Below, piece by piece: positions 46,150 through 59,400 of a stretch of DNA of 64,000 bases. Positions within the stretch are counted from its first letter, which is position 1, and each line of letters opens with the position of its first letter. The stretch lies in the NCBI GenBank assembly GCA_004026145.2, contig CP034992.1, positions 2,680,927 to 2,744,926 of the forward strand. Direction: 5' to 3'. The notes beneath the pieces are model-generated. The model saw only the letters and a list, made by a program, of their open reading frames with translations, made no database searches and was not told the DNA's origin. This DNA is from Takifugu bimaculatus. Lineage: Eukaryota; Chordata; Actinopteri; Tetraodontiformes; Tetraodontidae. The position numbers and the translations under genes were made by a program.

Positions 46150-48032
46150 ATGACCAAACTGCAGTTTCTAAACGTCTTTCTGACGGAGCGCCTCATGCTT
46201 GCTGCGCAGGAGATCTATAAATCCGTGGAGGATACGATCTTAGAGTACCAGGAGGAGATCGCGATCCGGGAGCGGGAGAACGACCATCTAAGGCGCAAGC
46301 TGCGAGACGCTGGGATTGAAATATGGCCAGGTTAGCTCCTCTCGAAGCTAACTGCACATTTGGCTCCTTCGCGCCCCACCAGCCGCGTTGATGTGGGGGC
46401 GAATTTTTTTTTTTTTTTAAAAAGGAAAACGACAGAAAATCTCGTTAAAACGGCGTTATCGCACGTCACCGCAGGTCAATTTTAGCTGTTAACGAGCTAC
46501 TTGACGGTAGCTGGGCTTGTTGTGTAGCGGCTACCGCGTTAGCATCCTTTGTTCGTTAGCTAGTTAGTCTAGCCGACCTGCTAAGCGGTTATTTATTATC
46601 ATTTTTGAAGACGTTTAGCATTTCTGAGGCAACACCATTACATTATATCCCCTACTGGCTCTGAAAAGTGAACTCGGACAAAAGGAAGGCGTAAGATTCA
46701 CCTGACTTTAGAGCTTTAGCATCTTGTTTGTGCGTTGAACCGCTGGAATAGTTTGTTTCGATGTTTACGCGTGCAAATATTTCTATATGTTAAATATTGC
46801 AAATGCAGCCGCTTTGAATGGTTCTTACGTCCCTTCAAAGGTAATCAATATCGATTTTTATGCATTCCCTAGTGTTTTGACGAGTTCCCAGTCAGTTCTG
46901 AAGGATACTAGATGTGTTTTCCCCAAAAAACCAAAAGGAATTCTGTTAGTTCGACAACTCAAGTGGCCACGACGCAAAATCTAAAATCAGATGATTCAGC
47001 GACCTTATTTTGGGGAGTTTAAGTGAAAAGCAATAATGTCTTTTACTTTTGCCGACTTTGTGAAATGTGTACAGGATATATTCATAAAAATGTGCCTTCC
47101 TTTGTCTGTGGATCTTCTTAGATCGTCCATCCATGCCACTGCTGGATGATGAGGATGGCGAGCATCCGCGGCGCGAGTGGAGCCCCAGCATGGGCCACGA
47201 AGAGCGCATCCCTATTCAGATTAAGGATAAGAGAGATCCCCGCACCAACCAAGTAGATGATCAACTCCGTGGCCATGGTGCATGCAACACACCGGAGAAC
47301 ATGTTCAATCCCCAGCGGGTAGGGAACGACTACCCCCAGGAAGGCCCCCACACTTCCTCCCTTTCTCAGAACCAAGGCGTGGAGAACAGGGAGAGAGACC
47401 ACGGATCTCGAGGCCCTTCCAGGCACGTGAAGGTGGAAAGTGCCGGAGGCCACCGGGGGTCGACGTCCTCCAACAGCGGCTCCCAGCCACTTGCGACTGT
47501 CAACCCAAACTGCTCAAATGAAAACAACATAGATATTATCGGGGCGGAGAACGGACAGATGCTTGGTGCCAAAGGAGCCGGCGCTAACAGGGGACAGGCC
47601 GCTCACATGCGCAACCAACCGGCCAACGCTGTGGACTGCCCCCATCAGAAGTCCCCTCTACAAGCCCACATGTCGTCCTTTTGTTGCAAAGTGTGCGGCG
47701 AGGCTTTTAGTCACATCGGGCACCTACACGTTCACGTCCAAGTGCACACACGGGAAAAACCGTACCGCTGCGGAGTGTGTGGGAAGTGCTGCAGCTCGTC
47801 CGGCAGACTTCAGGAGCACCAGCGTAGCCACACTGGCGAAAAGCCCTTCCGCTGCCAGATTTGTGGAAAGGGCTTCACGCAGATGGCTCACTTGAAGGTC
47901 CACATGAGGATTCATACGGGGGAGAAGCCGTACAGCTGCCCCGTGTGTGGTAAATGCTTCAGCCGCTCTGACAAAATCAAAAGGCATCTTCAGACCCATA
48001 GTCGGGAAGGATCGTACTTCTCGGGGCAATAA
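46150..48032 (+). CDS. C2H2 zinc-finger protein, two coding exons, four fingers
   Basis: Exons 46150-46330 and 47122-48032 join in phase 1, giving 363 residues. Exon 1 encodes MTKLQFLNVFLTERLMLAAQ and an acidic/basic helical segment (IAIRERENDHLRRKL). This N-terminal module is common in teleost ZNF proteins, where it is fused to fingers by one intron. Exon 2 has a long polar linker, then four consecutive C2H2 fingers near the C-terminus: CKVCGEAF, CGVCGKCC, CQICGKGF and CPVCGKCF, each with H-x3-H and with TGEKP-type linkers between the later fingers. Specificity residues (-1,2,3,6) read H/G/H/V, S/G/R/E, Q/A/H/V and R/D/K/R. Finger 2 has Cys where the core Phe normally sits. It is likely a nuclear DNA-binding regulator; orthology is not assigned. 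The upstream ATG at 46009 is an alternative start. Confidence 0.85.
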
Positions 48033-49659
48033 TGCTAACATTTGCCGCTAACCCAGTCTGTGAATTAATGTGGGGAACTTTCCTCCGGAAGCTAATACTG
48101 CTGCCATTAGCACAAGTTTTCCACTTTCCAAGAATTAGGAAATTTTTTTAGGTTTCTTATCTAACCCAATCGTTGACCTCACTCCCTCAGTAGACTTTTT
48201 ATTAGTCCATTTAGAATCTCATTGAATTAATTTTCTATTTCTCGCTAAGTATTAAATCTCTAAGACGCATGTTGTGTCATTAGTTAGCCTTTTGAATACC
48301 AAACAAGTCCTTAGTCATACGAACAGTCTTCCACACATGCCTCGAGATGGCGGCGCGTTTAAACGTGCGACAGCGTTCGGAGTTGGTCGGCCAGTCCTGA
48401 GTTTAACACCTCTGGATATCAATCGGTTGATATGTGAAATCACCAGATTCTTTTCCATCCACTCTTAAAACAAACTACCTGACAAATGTTCAGATAGTTG
48501 TTGGACATTTTATTTAAAGAAAAGGAAACGTCAGCGGTACCTGTGGTATTGACTTCTTAAAAAGTGGGGTTTCTTTGGCACTTAGTCCCGTTCAGGCCGT
48601 ATTCTGTCTAAGTGCTGGTAAATAACCAGAAATACAGCAAGTCTTTTGAGACATTTCAGTGTTTCGATGGTCTCTAAACTAGAATGTTTCAAGTTTGTGC
48701 AGACACCTGATAACTGGGGCCAGATATATCGGCTCAGCTTTCCTGTCTTCACTCATGATTCACATGTCATGTATGTGGGCTTTTATTTTCAAGCCGACTG
48801 TCCCCAGAAGAGTAGATTTACCATTAGAAGTTTTTTCCCCCCCATCTCAGGATTAATGCTGCATTCAAAACATGTGGGCACACTAGAATCATAGATTGGG
48901 GAGGGGGACCATGGGGTTTGTGAGTTATCCCCTGGGTTTTTACCCCTCCTTGCAGGAATACAAAAAGCACAAAATTGACAATTTGCGTGTTATTGCCCTG
49001 CCAGTAAAACCCTCCCAGCGTGATGAATGCAGCATGGGACTGACCTCCTCGCAGCTGACCAGCCACCTTTCACTGTCTTCTGTGGGATGCTTTTGATCCC
49101 AGCACGAAAACACACATGTACAGTGTTATAACGTTGCATATTAAATGTTATTTTTAATAAACTAGTCATTGCGTATACGTCATTTGTCCAATTAATGTGT
49201 ACTGGCCAAACTTAAATAAATATTCTTTATAGTCCAGAACTTGCAGACTAGTCCAGAGCATTGCTGACTGAAACATTTTCCCAACGCCGTCCTGTTTGCT
49301 AAATCTAAACATTATTCTTTAACATTTAGTTTATTGTGACGCCAGTTTTCTCATGCAGTACCAAAATGTAACGACAGGGGGCAGAGTTTTGCCTCCAGTT
49401 CAAACTGCCTTTCATATCTACGGTATAAATAAGGTTTTATGATTCAATTTACTGTCTTTATTCAACATCTAATTGATTTTTTTAACAGTGACAGCTGCAA
49501 AGTGAGCTTTAATCCTTTCACTGCTGTGCCATTACATATTTATAACTAAGTATTGCTCTGCCCACCATAAAGGCGCATCTCCTCACCAGTAGCCAAAGCC
49601 AGTGTCTGCAGTCCAGCACTGCGAAATCAGGAATCTAACAAGCTTCCGCCGATTGAATC
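48033..49659. other. Zinc-finger gene 3' UTR and spacer
   Basis: Poly(A) signal candidates occur near 49155 (TTTTTAATAAACTAG) and 49214. A CTCF-like CGACAGGGGGCAG lies at 49372-49384. No further gene is supported. Confidence 0.45.
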
Positions 49660-50110
49660 CCCAAATCAATTTTGATTAACCACCAAACTAGGACCATTGA
49701 GTTTGAGTTCTCCGTTAAAACAATCAGGGAGGTTAATAAATGGCGCCCCAGCGCGACAACTAATGGAGGCAATTAGAATCATCCGGGAGACGTAGACGAC
49801 CAGTTATGTAATCCAAAGTGTGCGTGACTGGTTTGGTTTCCGTCTCTTACGTGTGTTCTAATAAATAATAACCTGCCATTTTGTATAATTTGTCGCGTTA
49901 AACAGCAACTGCAGCCCACATTTGTTGCCCAAGTAACAGCCCATTAGAGGGATGGTTGGATCGATCACTCTGAAAGCAGAAGGGTGTCATGATTTTATGA
50001 GACGCCGCCGCTTTGGCGCCAAACATCTGCTGATTGATTAATGGTGTTGTGATGGGAGTGTTCTGCAGGGATTGTATTTAAATGTTGATTGAGCTCCGCT
50101 TCCTGCGTCG
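49660..50110. promoter_or_regulatory. Candidate regulatory element with E2F-like palindrome
   Basis: TTTGGCGCCAAA (50012-50023) is a perfect 12-bp palindrome with the E2F core. Around it are homeodomain-type sites (CAATTAGAATC, GATTGATTAATGG) in a stretch free of coding potential and simple repeats. Conservation cannot be tested here, so this is only a candidate. Confidence 0.25.
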
Positions 50111-53100
50111 GGCGACGGCGGCGCTTAATAACGTGTGACGCTGCTGTGTGGTTAAAATCAGCAGGGGGGAGGAAGAGGAGGGAGGAAGAGGAGGCCAGCT
50201 GAGGCGACTGTCTGACCTGACGGCGAAGATTTCAAACCGTTTTAAAGAAATCAGAATAAATACTTGAGAAAATGTCTCCAAATGCCTGATTCTGTATATT
50301 CAGGGGATCAGTCGATCTATTATCACCGGTCACCAGCCCATCACACGACACACACACTGTTCACTCACACACACACACCTCGACTCAGTCCCATATAACT
50401 GGACTGCGGAGGTGATCCGCACATGCAGAGACGCTGACCTGAGCTGGGATCAAACCCACCACAGTAGCTTTGGCACGAGGGTTCAACGTGAAAGAAAGGG
50501 CCTCGAATCCAGGCTGTAAGGTAAATATTGGACTTTTTTGCAAAATAAAAGAGAAAATTCTTCTTCTACCTTTCATGACTCCCAGTTGAATTGTTTTTAA
50601 TCAGTTTGTCTCTGATCCAACTACTTTTTCAGCACAAAACGGGACCATTTTGCCCCGATGATGCGGTAAATCTCTCACTTTCTCCCTGTTTCTGAGGGAG
50701 GGATGTTTTTCCCACTGTTGCTTCCTGCTGTACCTCCATGTGCACTGTGACTGGTGTAGCCTCTCACGGTTAAAGCTGACAAAGCTCTGCAAAGTCCATT
50801 CATCACTGGTGCTAAATTGTGGCTCCTCTAGCTCGTTTTGTGTCCCCCGGGGGTCGTGTTGGAATCGTGGCTGTCAAAACGCTCAAGATTTACTGTGTTT
50901 TCTTGTATACGTGCACATCTGCAGAGAACAGTCAGACACTGCCGGGCCTGATAAAAAACTGCCCTGTGGAATAATTATCAGCCTGAAAAATCCATTATGG
51001 GCTTTAAAGGGGATTAATCTGTTTACAACTGGATTATAGCACTCAGCTGTTCACTATAGTTCCTTCTTATTTCCATTTTTAGGAGCGAGCTGCAGGGACT
51101 TCCAGAGTATTAAATGTTATAAAAGTCGCACACATGCAAGGATGAAGGAGAAACTCTGAGTCATCATCCCTTTATTTGCATTGTGTCTTTTTAATTTAGC
51201 TCTTTCCCCCCCTCTGTCTTCTCCTGCCATCCATCACTGCCGCCTCCACCCTCTACTCCCCCCCTCAGTCATCTCTGGGCTCCGCTGTCATATTTCACAG
51301 CCGTGTTTTAACATCGACGTGCACATTTTAAGTCAGCAGGGTCGTGCGGATCATCATAGTTCCCATCAATCGTGGAAATCGAAGGGTTTTTCCCCTCCTA
51401 CAGGGGAAGTGATCGCTCAGTTTTAGAGGCTTCCCTTCCTTCTATGAGAAACATGGTGATAAATATCAACATATCAATTGTATTGAAAAGCAGCCAGGTC
51501 ATCTTGCAATATGATTTTCACATGTGTGACGTGTGTCCGGAGGATTCTCAGGTGTGGCGACCTCATGGAAACTCGATAACCCTGTTAGAAGTGATGAGGA
51601 CATATCTGGACATTTGGATTAGATAACGTAGCCGTGGTTCTTTATTTAGGTGCTCACCTTTTACGTAATCCCCCCTTTTAAACCACTTCAGGGGCCCAGT
51701 TTGAGGGCAAAGGGTCATCCATCAATAACTGTCCTCGTAAGCGGCCTCGTTCTTTGTCCTGTGACGTGCTCTGCTGCTCATGTTTCATGTTTCAATTATC
51801 AGGTCCTCCCATAGAAAAGTTCAGGCCCCCGTAAAGATCCCACTCTGATCCGCTGCCTGCATATACAAAAACACGATGAGGGTTATGAGCATGAATATAT
51901 CTGGACCTGCAGACCCCTGTGCTGAAGCAGGTCGTCCATTTTGCTAATAAAGTTATAAATAAGGCAAAACTCATATTTCCTGTTTTCCATATTTCCTTGT
52001 ACAAATGACTGTATATACAGAGGAGGAGAGGAGAGAGGGGGAGTAAACAGAGGAAGGAAATGAGAAGGCAGTGTGTGTGTGTGTGTATATGGGGGGGGGT
52101 GGCTTTGGTTCATCGAGCACCAGTTTATTGGACCTCATTAGAGATGAAGTTTCATAATAGAGGATTCGCGCTAACAACCTGGTGCATTGGCCCCTGCTGG
52201 GGCAACTGGGTTCAGAACCGACACGCTCGGATGAGTTCATGAGGATTAGGGGGCGCCCTGCTCAGGGCCTGCGGGCTCCTCCATCAATAGTAATAATAGA
52301 CCAATTTTTTGGGCGCTACATGGTTCCTTCCATCTGAGCATACACACTGGCTTGATGGGAGCTGTGTTACTGTGCTTCATAGCTGCGTCACACACTTTCA
52401 TTACCCCAACCTGTTCTTATGCTACAGCCTGTTCTGTCCTGGGTGGACTGATCAAAATGTCAGGAGGAGACGCTGGAATGAACATATCCATAAAAGTCAG
52501 TGAACGCCACGGCTGGGTCCTTCAGAGCGGAGCGCTCAGTCACGGTCTGACTGTTTTTCATGACACATCCACAGCGGCAGGACCGCTGGAGCCCAAAGCA
52601 GACAAGGCAGCGGACGTCCCACTTCTTTCTTTGGCTATTATTTATTTAAATTCAACTCAGTACTTCTGGGGTGAAATGTGAACCCGTGCCACTTTTGGTA
52701 CTGATGGAAGAATAACAGTCAGGACGGCCTTTCAATATAAATCACTGCTGCGGTTTTGCACAGCAATGACATTAGCATGCTAACCAACAAGCCATAGCCC
52801 ATTTTTATTAGTGAAGTGCACCTCTAGAGGGATCTGTGGTCTACAACTGCAAACTACTAATAAATGACTCCATACATCACCCCTAAACAAATACCGCTAA
52901 CTCAGTGTTAACTTTAAATAACATTTAAATTAACTTCATATAACATTATATAAAGCATCCTGTGTAGAGAATCAGATCGATATTTTAGAAAGAAAAAAAA
53001 CAACTATTCATTGTCCCTAATTTAACCTTCTGTTGACACAGCCAGCTGGGCTATTTTACATAAGCGTCTCCGAGCACCTGGATTTTCAACATGTCTGTCA

Positions 53101-55940
53101 ATAAAAGTTCCACCTTTTTCCAGGAGTGAACCAACAGATGTCCGTTTCTTTAGCAGTAAAGCTGACCTGAGGTTTCTCAGGCAATCTCCGGCGGCAGAAG
53201 GTCAAAGTAGCAAAAATCCACTTAACTTTGAGGAGGTCTCCTCCAGCAGAGTGACTTTCACCACACTGAGGACTAAAAATAGCAGAAGTCTCTTCCAACA
53301 CCAGCCAGAGTTTGAGCATCGCTGGGCTCTGAGTGACTGTGTTCTACCCGTGTCACCAGGGCACCGTTACACACAGATTACGCGGCTTTTAACGATGTAA
53401 ATACTTCCCACAATTCACTGAGAAAACAACCTGCGAGGAGCAAAACCACAGAGCTCTGAGTCTGATTGGAAAACAGAGCCGTACCTGTGGAATGCATATA
53501 AAATATATGGAGGTCATTTTAGTTCTCATGGAAGAGAGGAACAGTTCGCCAGCAGCGCTTCTGTCTGCAGAATTACAATGAGCTCCGGCTCTCAGCCTCC
53601 TCTAATCGATACTGGAGCCTCCACAGAAGGAGGAGGAGGGTTTTGGTAAAAAAAAAAAAAAAAAAAAAAAAAAGGTGAGGTGAGGTGACCTGCACATTAT
53701 ATGGAAATGAACACACTACACACACTTGAGGAGACACAATAAGCAACGAAGTGATGAGAGAATGATGTCTGCGAATGTGGGATCATTTTGTTTGACCCGC
53801 CAGACAAAGACTGCAGGTGTTACAGAAGGTTGGAGAGCAGCAGTTTATAACTGGAGTCCTATTCCCTCATCCCACATCCAGACGATGCAGTCTTCACTTT
53901 CATTTTCTCCAGATGGAACCAGATGAAAAGTGTGTTTATTATGTTAAAAAAAACAAAACGGTGCATGTTTGGCAATATTTCAGTCATAACATGGAATCTC
54001 GGCCTTTTTTGGTTCCCTGCTTCCCAGCAAAAAAGCTTAAAATGTTTGGGATATCTGTTATATAATCCTGTTGATCCATCCCTCCATCCCTTCTGGTGAA
54101 GAATGCTCCACCAGTTCCAGTAAGAAGTGTTCCTTCACTTACTGTGAACTGCCTCTTCCAATGTAATTGGATCACAGTTTTTTATACAGTCAAGTGCTGC
54201 GTTGAGAGCCTACTTGGCCTTTTTATCACATTCTGATGAATTTCCTCGTAGTTGTGACAGTAGCGTATGTGTTCGCTCCAAGGACCCAAACAATCACGTA
54301 GCAACATGAAAGACATGAAAGAGAACCGTCAGTTCAAGTGCGTCGTGACGGACGGAGGAAGGCCACAGATTTGGAAGATCTTTCAGCCTGTTCTTCCTGG
54401 CGCAGCCGTTTGATACCAAGAAATCACACAAATCAACATTTCCCACATAGAGAAGATGATGGATCGCCCGAGGCCGTCTGATCTTCAGCATCTGTGCCCG
54501 ACGATCCATGTTGTTGTTGGCTCGGCATCAAAGATTCCGTCGGGATGCGCCTTCATGCAGGTTTATGTCAGAGAGGGATGGACCAGATGCTAACAGCTGG
54601 TGCAGGCTGGTACAGAACTCTCTCAGGAATCTTGCATGTGCGTAAGAATGCAAAAGCATAACATCTGTAGGAAAAATATTATGGCCTCCGGGAGCTTTAT
54701 TTATTGTTTTTTTAGTGGAATGTGATGTGATATAATACAAAAATGGACAGATTAATCAAAATTTCACACGTCACACTGCAGGAAAATGAAGAGCTGTGAG
54801 CCAGTCGTGTGTATCGAGATGATGTGAGCTGGTTTTTGTGCCAGAAAAGTGAAAAAAAGCTTTATTATTTGACATCCTGAGAGAGAGTTCGTGCTGAATT
54901 AAGATGCAGAAACCAGGAGTCACACCCCAAAGTGCTGCACCCCCACCTGTGGTTGCAGGATGGTTTCAGGATTATGTTAATCCAACGTTTCCACATTAGG
55001 AAATTCAAAAAATTCAATAGTTAAATGCCTAAAAAAGGAAGCCATGCGCACCTTAAATTAAGCATAGAAAGCTCAAAAGGAAAAAAAAAACGGGAAATGT
55101 GCAAATGTTGCCTCATCCCGTATTATTCTCCATGTCCACATTTTAAATAGATACATCGCAGCCTGTTCAGAACTCAGTGACCTGAAATCGTGGCTCTTAT
55201 CTGCGGTTCAGGATTGCAAAACGGTTTAAAAACCAGAATAATTACAGCTATTGACCAGCACCAGATGCTGGAACCTTTTAATTTTCCAGGACACGGTACA
55301 GGAACCCACCTCGTGTCTGTTGCAAACACGAAACAGGATGGTAGAGAGGACAGAGAACCAGCTCTGCCGGGATCCCTGATTGGTCAAGGTCTCGTTCCAA
55401 ACCCACCGAACCAAACACGGGCTGTTAATGAGCGGAGCTAAAGTCAACACTGTGGCTGCAGAGCTTAATCGATTCATCTCACAAAGACAGAACTCCAATA
55501 TAACACGTCCTTTCATGATTGCTGTAATAAAATTCCCATCTTCCTATAAACTAAAGGACAATTCATATCCCTGTGGATGGATCAGTTAGGAAAACAACAC
55601 AACACGGTTCATAGTTCAGATGTGGACAGTAAAACGCGTCTCCCGTCGTCGCGCTGATGGCGGCGATGTGATTTCCCATCTGCTGCGCGACATCTTTCTG
55701 TAAAGTATGTCCAATTCAAGAGCACCGTCGGCCGGGCCCCGCTGAGGCTGTTAGTGTCTGATTATGCGTCCCGCTTCCTCCATTAGCGGTTTATCACTTC
55801 CACGGGCTGGTAGGGTCGTTGCTAAAGCACCGCGTGGGACACTGACTGTGGGGGACGGACCCTGAACGCATCACAGTACACCGGCCACGCGGAACGGACG
55901 AGGGATCAGCTGACACTCTGCGATCCAACAAGTGACTGCA
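50111..55940. other. Gene-poor spacer
   Basis: No gene is supported. It contains short CA runs (about 50346-50379), a GT run beside a ten-G tract (52073-52100), and the A tract at 53648-53674. Open frames are all below 110 codons and lack motifs. Confidence 0.55.
53648..53674 (+). repeat. Poly(A) tract of about 27 bp followed by GGTGA repeats
   Basis: A pure A run followed by GGTGAGGTGAGGTGACC. It might be the 3' end of an old retroposed copy, but no SINE, LINE or processed-gene body is recognisable upstream. Confidence 0.85.
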
Positions 55941-55941
55941 G

Positions 55942-56452
55942 CATCCATCCATCCATCCATCCATCCACCCATCCATCCATCATCCATCCATCGATCCATC
56001 CATCCATCCACCCATCCATCCATCCATCATCCATCATCCATCCATTCATCAAATCACCCATCCATCCATCTACCCATCCATCATCCATCCATCCATCCAT
56101 CCATCCATCCATCCATCCATCCATCCATCCATCCATCCATCCATCCATCCATCCATCCATCTACCCATCCATCCATCCATCCATCCATCTATCCATCCAC
56201 CACCCATCCATCCATCCATCCATCCATTCACCCATCCATCCATCCACCCACCATCCATCCATCCATCCATCCATCCATCCATCCATCCATCCATCCATCC
56301 ACCATCCATCCATCCATCCATCCATCCATCCATCCATCCATCCATCCATCCATCCATCCATCCATCCACCCACCATCCATCCATCCATCCATCCATCCAT
56401 CCATCCATCCATCCATCCATCAAATCACCCATCCATCCATCACCCACCCATC
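55942..56452 (+). repeat. CCAT tetranucleotide array, about 0.5 kb
   Basis: More than 100 CCAT units with CCAC, CTAC and CATCATC interruptions. Both strands stay open (His-Pro-Ser-Ile and Asp-Gly-Trp-Met repeats) purely because of the unit, so those frames are not genes. Confidence 0.97.
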
Positions 56453-59400
56453 AACGTTTAACAACCAGGGATGTTGTGTCCACCCTCCAGCCGTCGGAGA
56501 AGCCGTCTTTCTGCCGTTCGGGGGCCACATCAGGTCAGAGTTGGCCCTGACGTGAACTCGGGACGTGAACTCAGGACACCAAACAAACCAAAACAGACAA
56601 CTGGATTCACACCTACAGGCATCTGAGAGATGCGTGTGGGGAGGAACCAGGCGAGGCACGCAAACGTTCACATCGTTCACATCACGCAGACGCAGCCTCC
56701 TGCTTTTTGTCATGGAAACCTGGTGATGGATCAATCCGGCTCATAGGTTACGTGCACGTACTACTCAGGATGGATGCTTTACTGCCATCATCCTGTATGG
56801 CTCCTCTTCCTCTCCTAGCTGACATTTTGAATCTGTTTTGATTAATCCCTGTATAAAATGTCATAAATATTCATGACCTGGAGATTTCTATTAACTCTGC
56901 TGATCTCTGGAGGGTTTGTTCAGAACCTCCAGCTGACTGTTGGTGATTGTTTGCTGTTTGCGAGGCCTTTGGCTCCTAAATGCATCACCAGCAGGCAAAC
57001 AAATCCCTTGTGGCTTGGCGTATTCCACAATTTCCCTGATAGATTTCAGTTTATTGCTGAACGACCTCATTAAATTCGACTGTAATTATTTGCGAGGTAA
57101 ATTACTGTTTTCCATTTGAATGCAATTCACACTGGTGCTTCCGTTTATAAGAGCAACAATTTCGGGGCTGTTGGGAGTGACAAAACTACAGGCGGCACTG
57201 TGTCATTGACACAAGGAACTTTCTCTGTCCACTAATCTTATTTATAGAAATAATCAGGATAATCAACAACATGAAACTGATTCAACACCAGATAAGACAG
57301 AGTGAAAGCAGGACCGATTCCAAAAAGGCTGCAGCTTTCGGGAAGAGTCAATAAAATGTGGTGATGCCCTCTCATACACAGTGATTTTAGTCAAGGGTAA
57401 AACATTCTGAGGGGACATGAGTTCACTTCACTGCCGCTAATTCCAGGAAACAGAAATGTTGGGTGATTCTCTGGAAAACCGCTTGATCTGAAATGTGGAA
57501 AACAAGCAGCCGGTTACCAGCTCATAAATACCTTATAAAGTTGTCATTTTACTAAATGACAAATAAATAAATTTGCAGTCAGTGACGCGAGGTTAAATCA
57601 GCATTAATGAACATGCAAATTAGAGGCCAAAATGTTTAATGAAGGCTGACGTTAAATGAGTTCTCAGCGCAGACCTGACCAAACAAGAGCTCAGAAACAG
57701 CGTTAACGAGGCAGAACTCAAGTAGAGAAGAGGAAGTAAGAGAAGAGGAAGTAAGAAGCTGTGATTGTTTGAGTGTAAGAATGCTGACTGGTTATCTTGA
57801 TGTCTCCATCGGGGTTTAGCAACCTCGAGTGGTGAGAGACAGCAGGAGCCAAGGCCGCGGCGTCAATGCCAGCCCCTGATCTCATCTGTTCGAGCTTCCT
57901 TTTGCCTGAACGAATGACAGACGCTTCTGCCCCCACTGGTTCGGAGGGTTATTTGCCCTCCTGCTTTCACCCTTTCACCCACCCTTGGTGGAGCTCCACA
58001 GCTAGGGGATGTCTTGCTCAATTCTTGTGTCGTAAGCAATAATCACATATACACTAGTACCACATCCTGCCTCCTGTTAATAGCTGAGATTATAATAACT
58101 GAATAAACACATTGTTGCACGTGGATCCATCCTGCACTTCATATCGGGGGCTTTAGAGAGGCCGTCACGCCATTTTAATTGTGCAGGTTAGAGAACGATG
58201 CGTTTGTCCGGCCTGTCACAGCAGCAATCGGCCAGAGCTGTTCCCTCCGAAAGGGTTGATGAGAAGCTGCACGTTCGCTGCCTAAATTATCATGCTTCAG
58301 CAGAGGCCACACAGATTCGACACAATGGAGCGGGATTCGTGCCGGGACACATTCGCCAGGCCCCGGGAAGCAAAGCAAAACCAAACCTTATAGATAAGAT
58401 ATGCATTGCACATAAAATGCAAACTGTACTGACCGTGCTGTTCATGAAATGAGAGGAGGGTTGGCATTTTGTCCAGAATTTTCCCCAAAAGTTGAGAACA
58501 TATTGTCCGGCCTCTTTTTCAGACACGGTCTGGCAGGTGTGTGAGGCTCTTCTAGCATGCAGAGCCTGAGCATTCCAGCTGAAACAAGAGGCCTGAGACC
58601 TCATCAGACGTGCATCAGCTCCACCGGGGAGCAGATTTGCTTCATGTGGATTTAAAAGCACAGTTAGTCAGCACAAAACAGACAACAGCTGGTTTGTCAG
58701 CATATGCTTCTCTTGTTAAAGGTTGTCAAGGCAATGGGCCTCTTTCTGATGGATGACATTTCTGATGGTTCCTGTCTTGGACGGTGACGTTCAGACTGAG
58801 CCGATGAAGCTGTGACGTGGTTTAATAAAATGTCCTGGCTGTCAGACAGATTTGGAGCTTTAGTGAAAGAGGATGGAAAGGAACAGAAATCAAACCAGCC
58901 CCTTCTTCCCCTCTGCTGCTCACAGATGAAAACATGGCCTCTTGCGTGGTGGGGTCAGGTGACCGCTCACCATTTGTTTGCACTCGTCTTGTTGGAGGCT
59001 GTCCCTTTTGAAGGGTCAGTCCAAAGGGCAGCCGGAGAAGATGGAAGACCCAACATACGCGTTGCGTGCTGTTCCTTGCACCTCGGCGGTGATGCACACG
59101 GCGGCATGTGCGCCAGCATGTCTTAGTGTTTACTGAGAGAGGGGGAGCGGCTGTTGCAAAGGCCCACACCTCTTCGCTTCTGTCTGCAATGTGGAAGGGA
59201 GGTAGTGAACAAACTGATTACCAGCAGGAGCCATTACCGATCCTGCAGCTGCATCGCTAACCACAGCCAAGAAAATGAGCCTTCGGGCAGGCCGATGCAA
59301 AGACAGTTCGCTATAAGTAAAGATGTTTGAAGGCACCCCTGACATCAGTGCATTTAGAGCAGCTTCACTTTCCTTCAGATGGTTCCTTCACTTAGGAATT

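Noticed and set aside
47724..48041. Minus-strand frames across the zinc fingers
   Set aside because: Shadows of the plus-strand C2H2 coding exon.
53400..53674. SINE or processed pseudogene ending in the A tract
   Set aside because: No tRNA-like A/B boxes, no target-site duplication and no gene-like body could be seen upstream.
55906..56555. 207-codon His-Pro-Ser-Ile frame and the antisense Asp-Gly-Trp-Met frames
   Set aside because: The CCAT unit has no stop in these frames, so openness is compositional.
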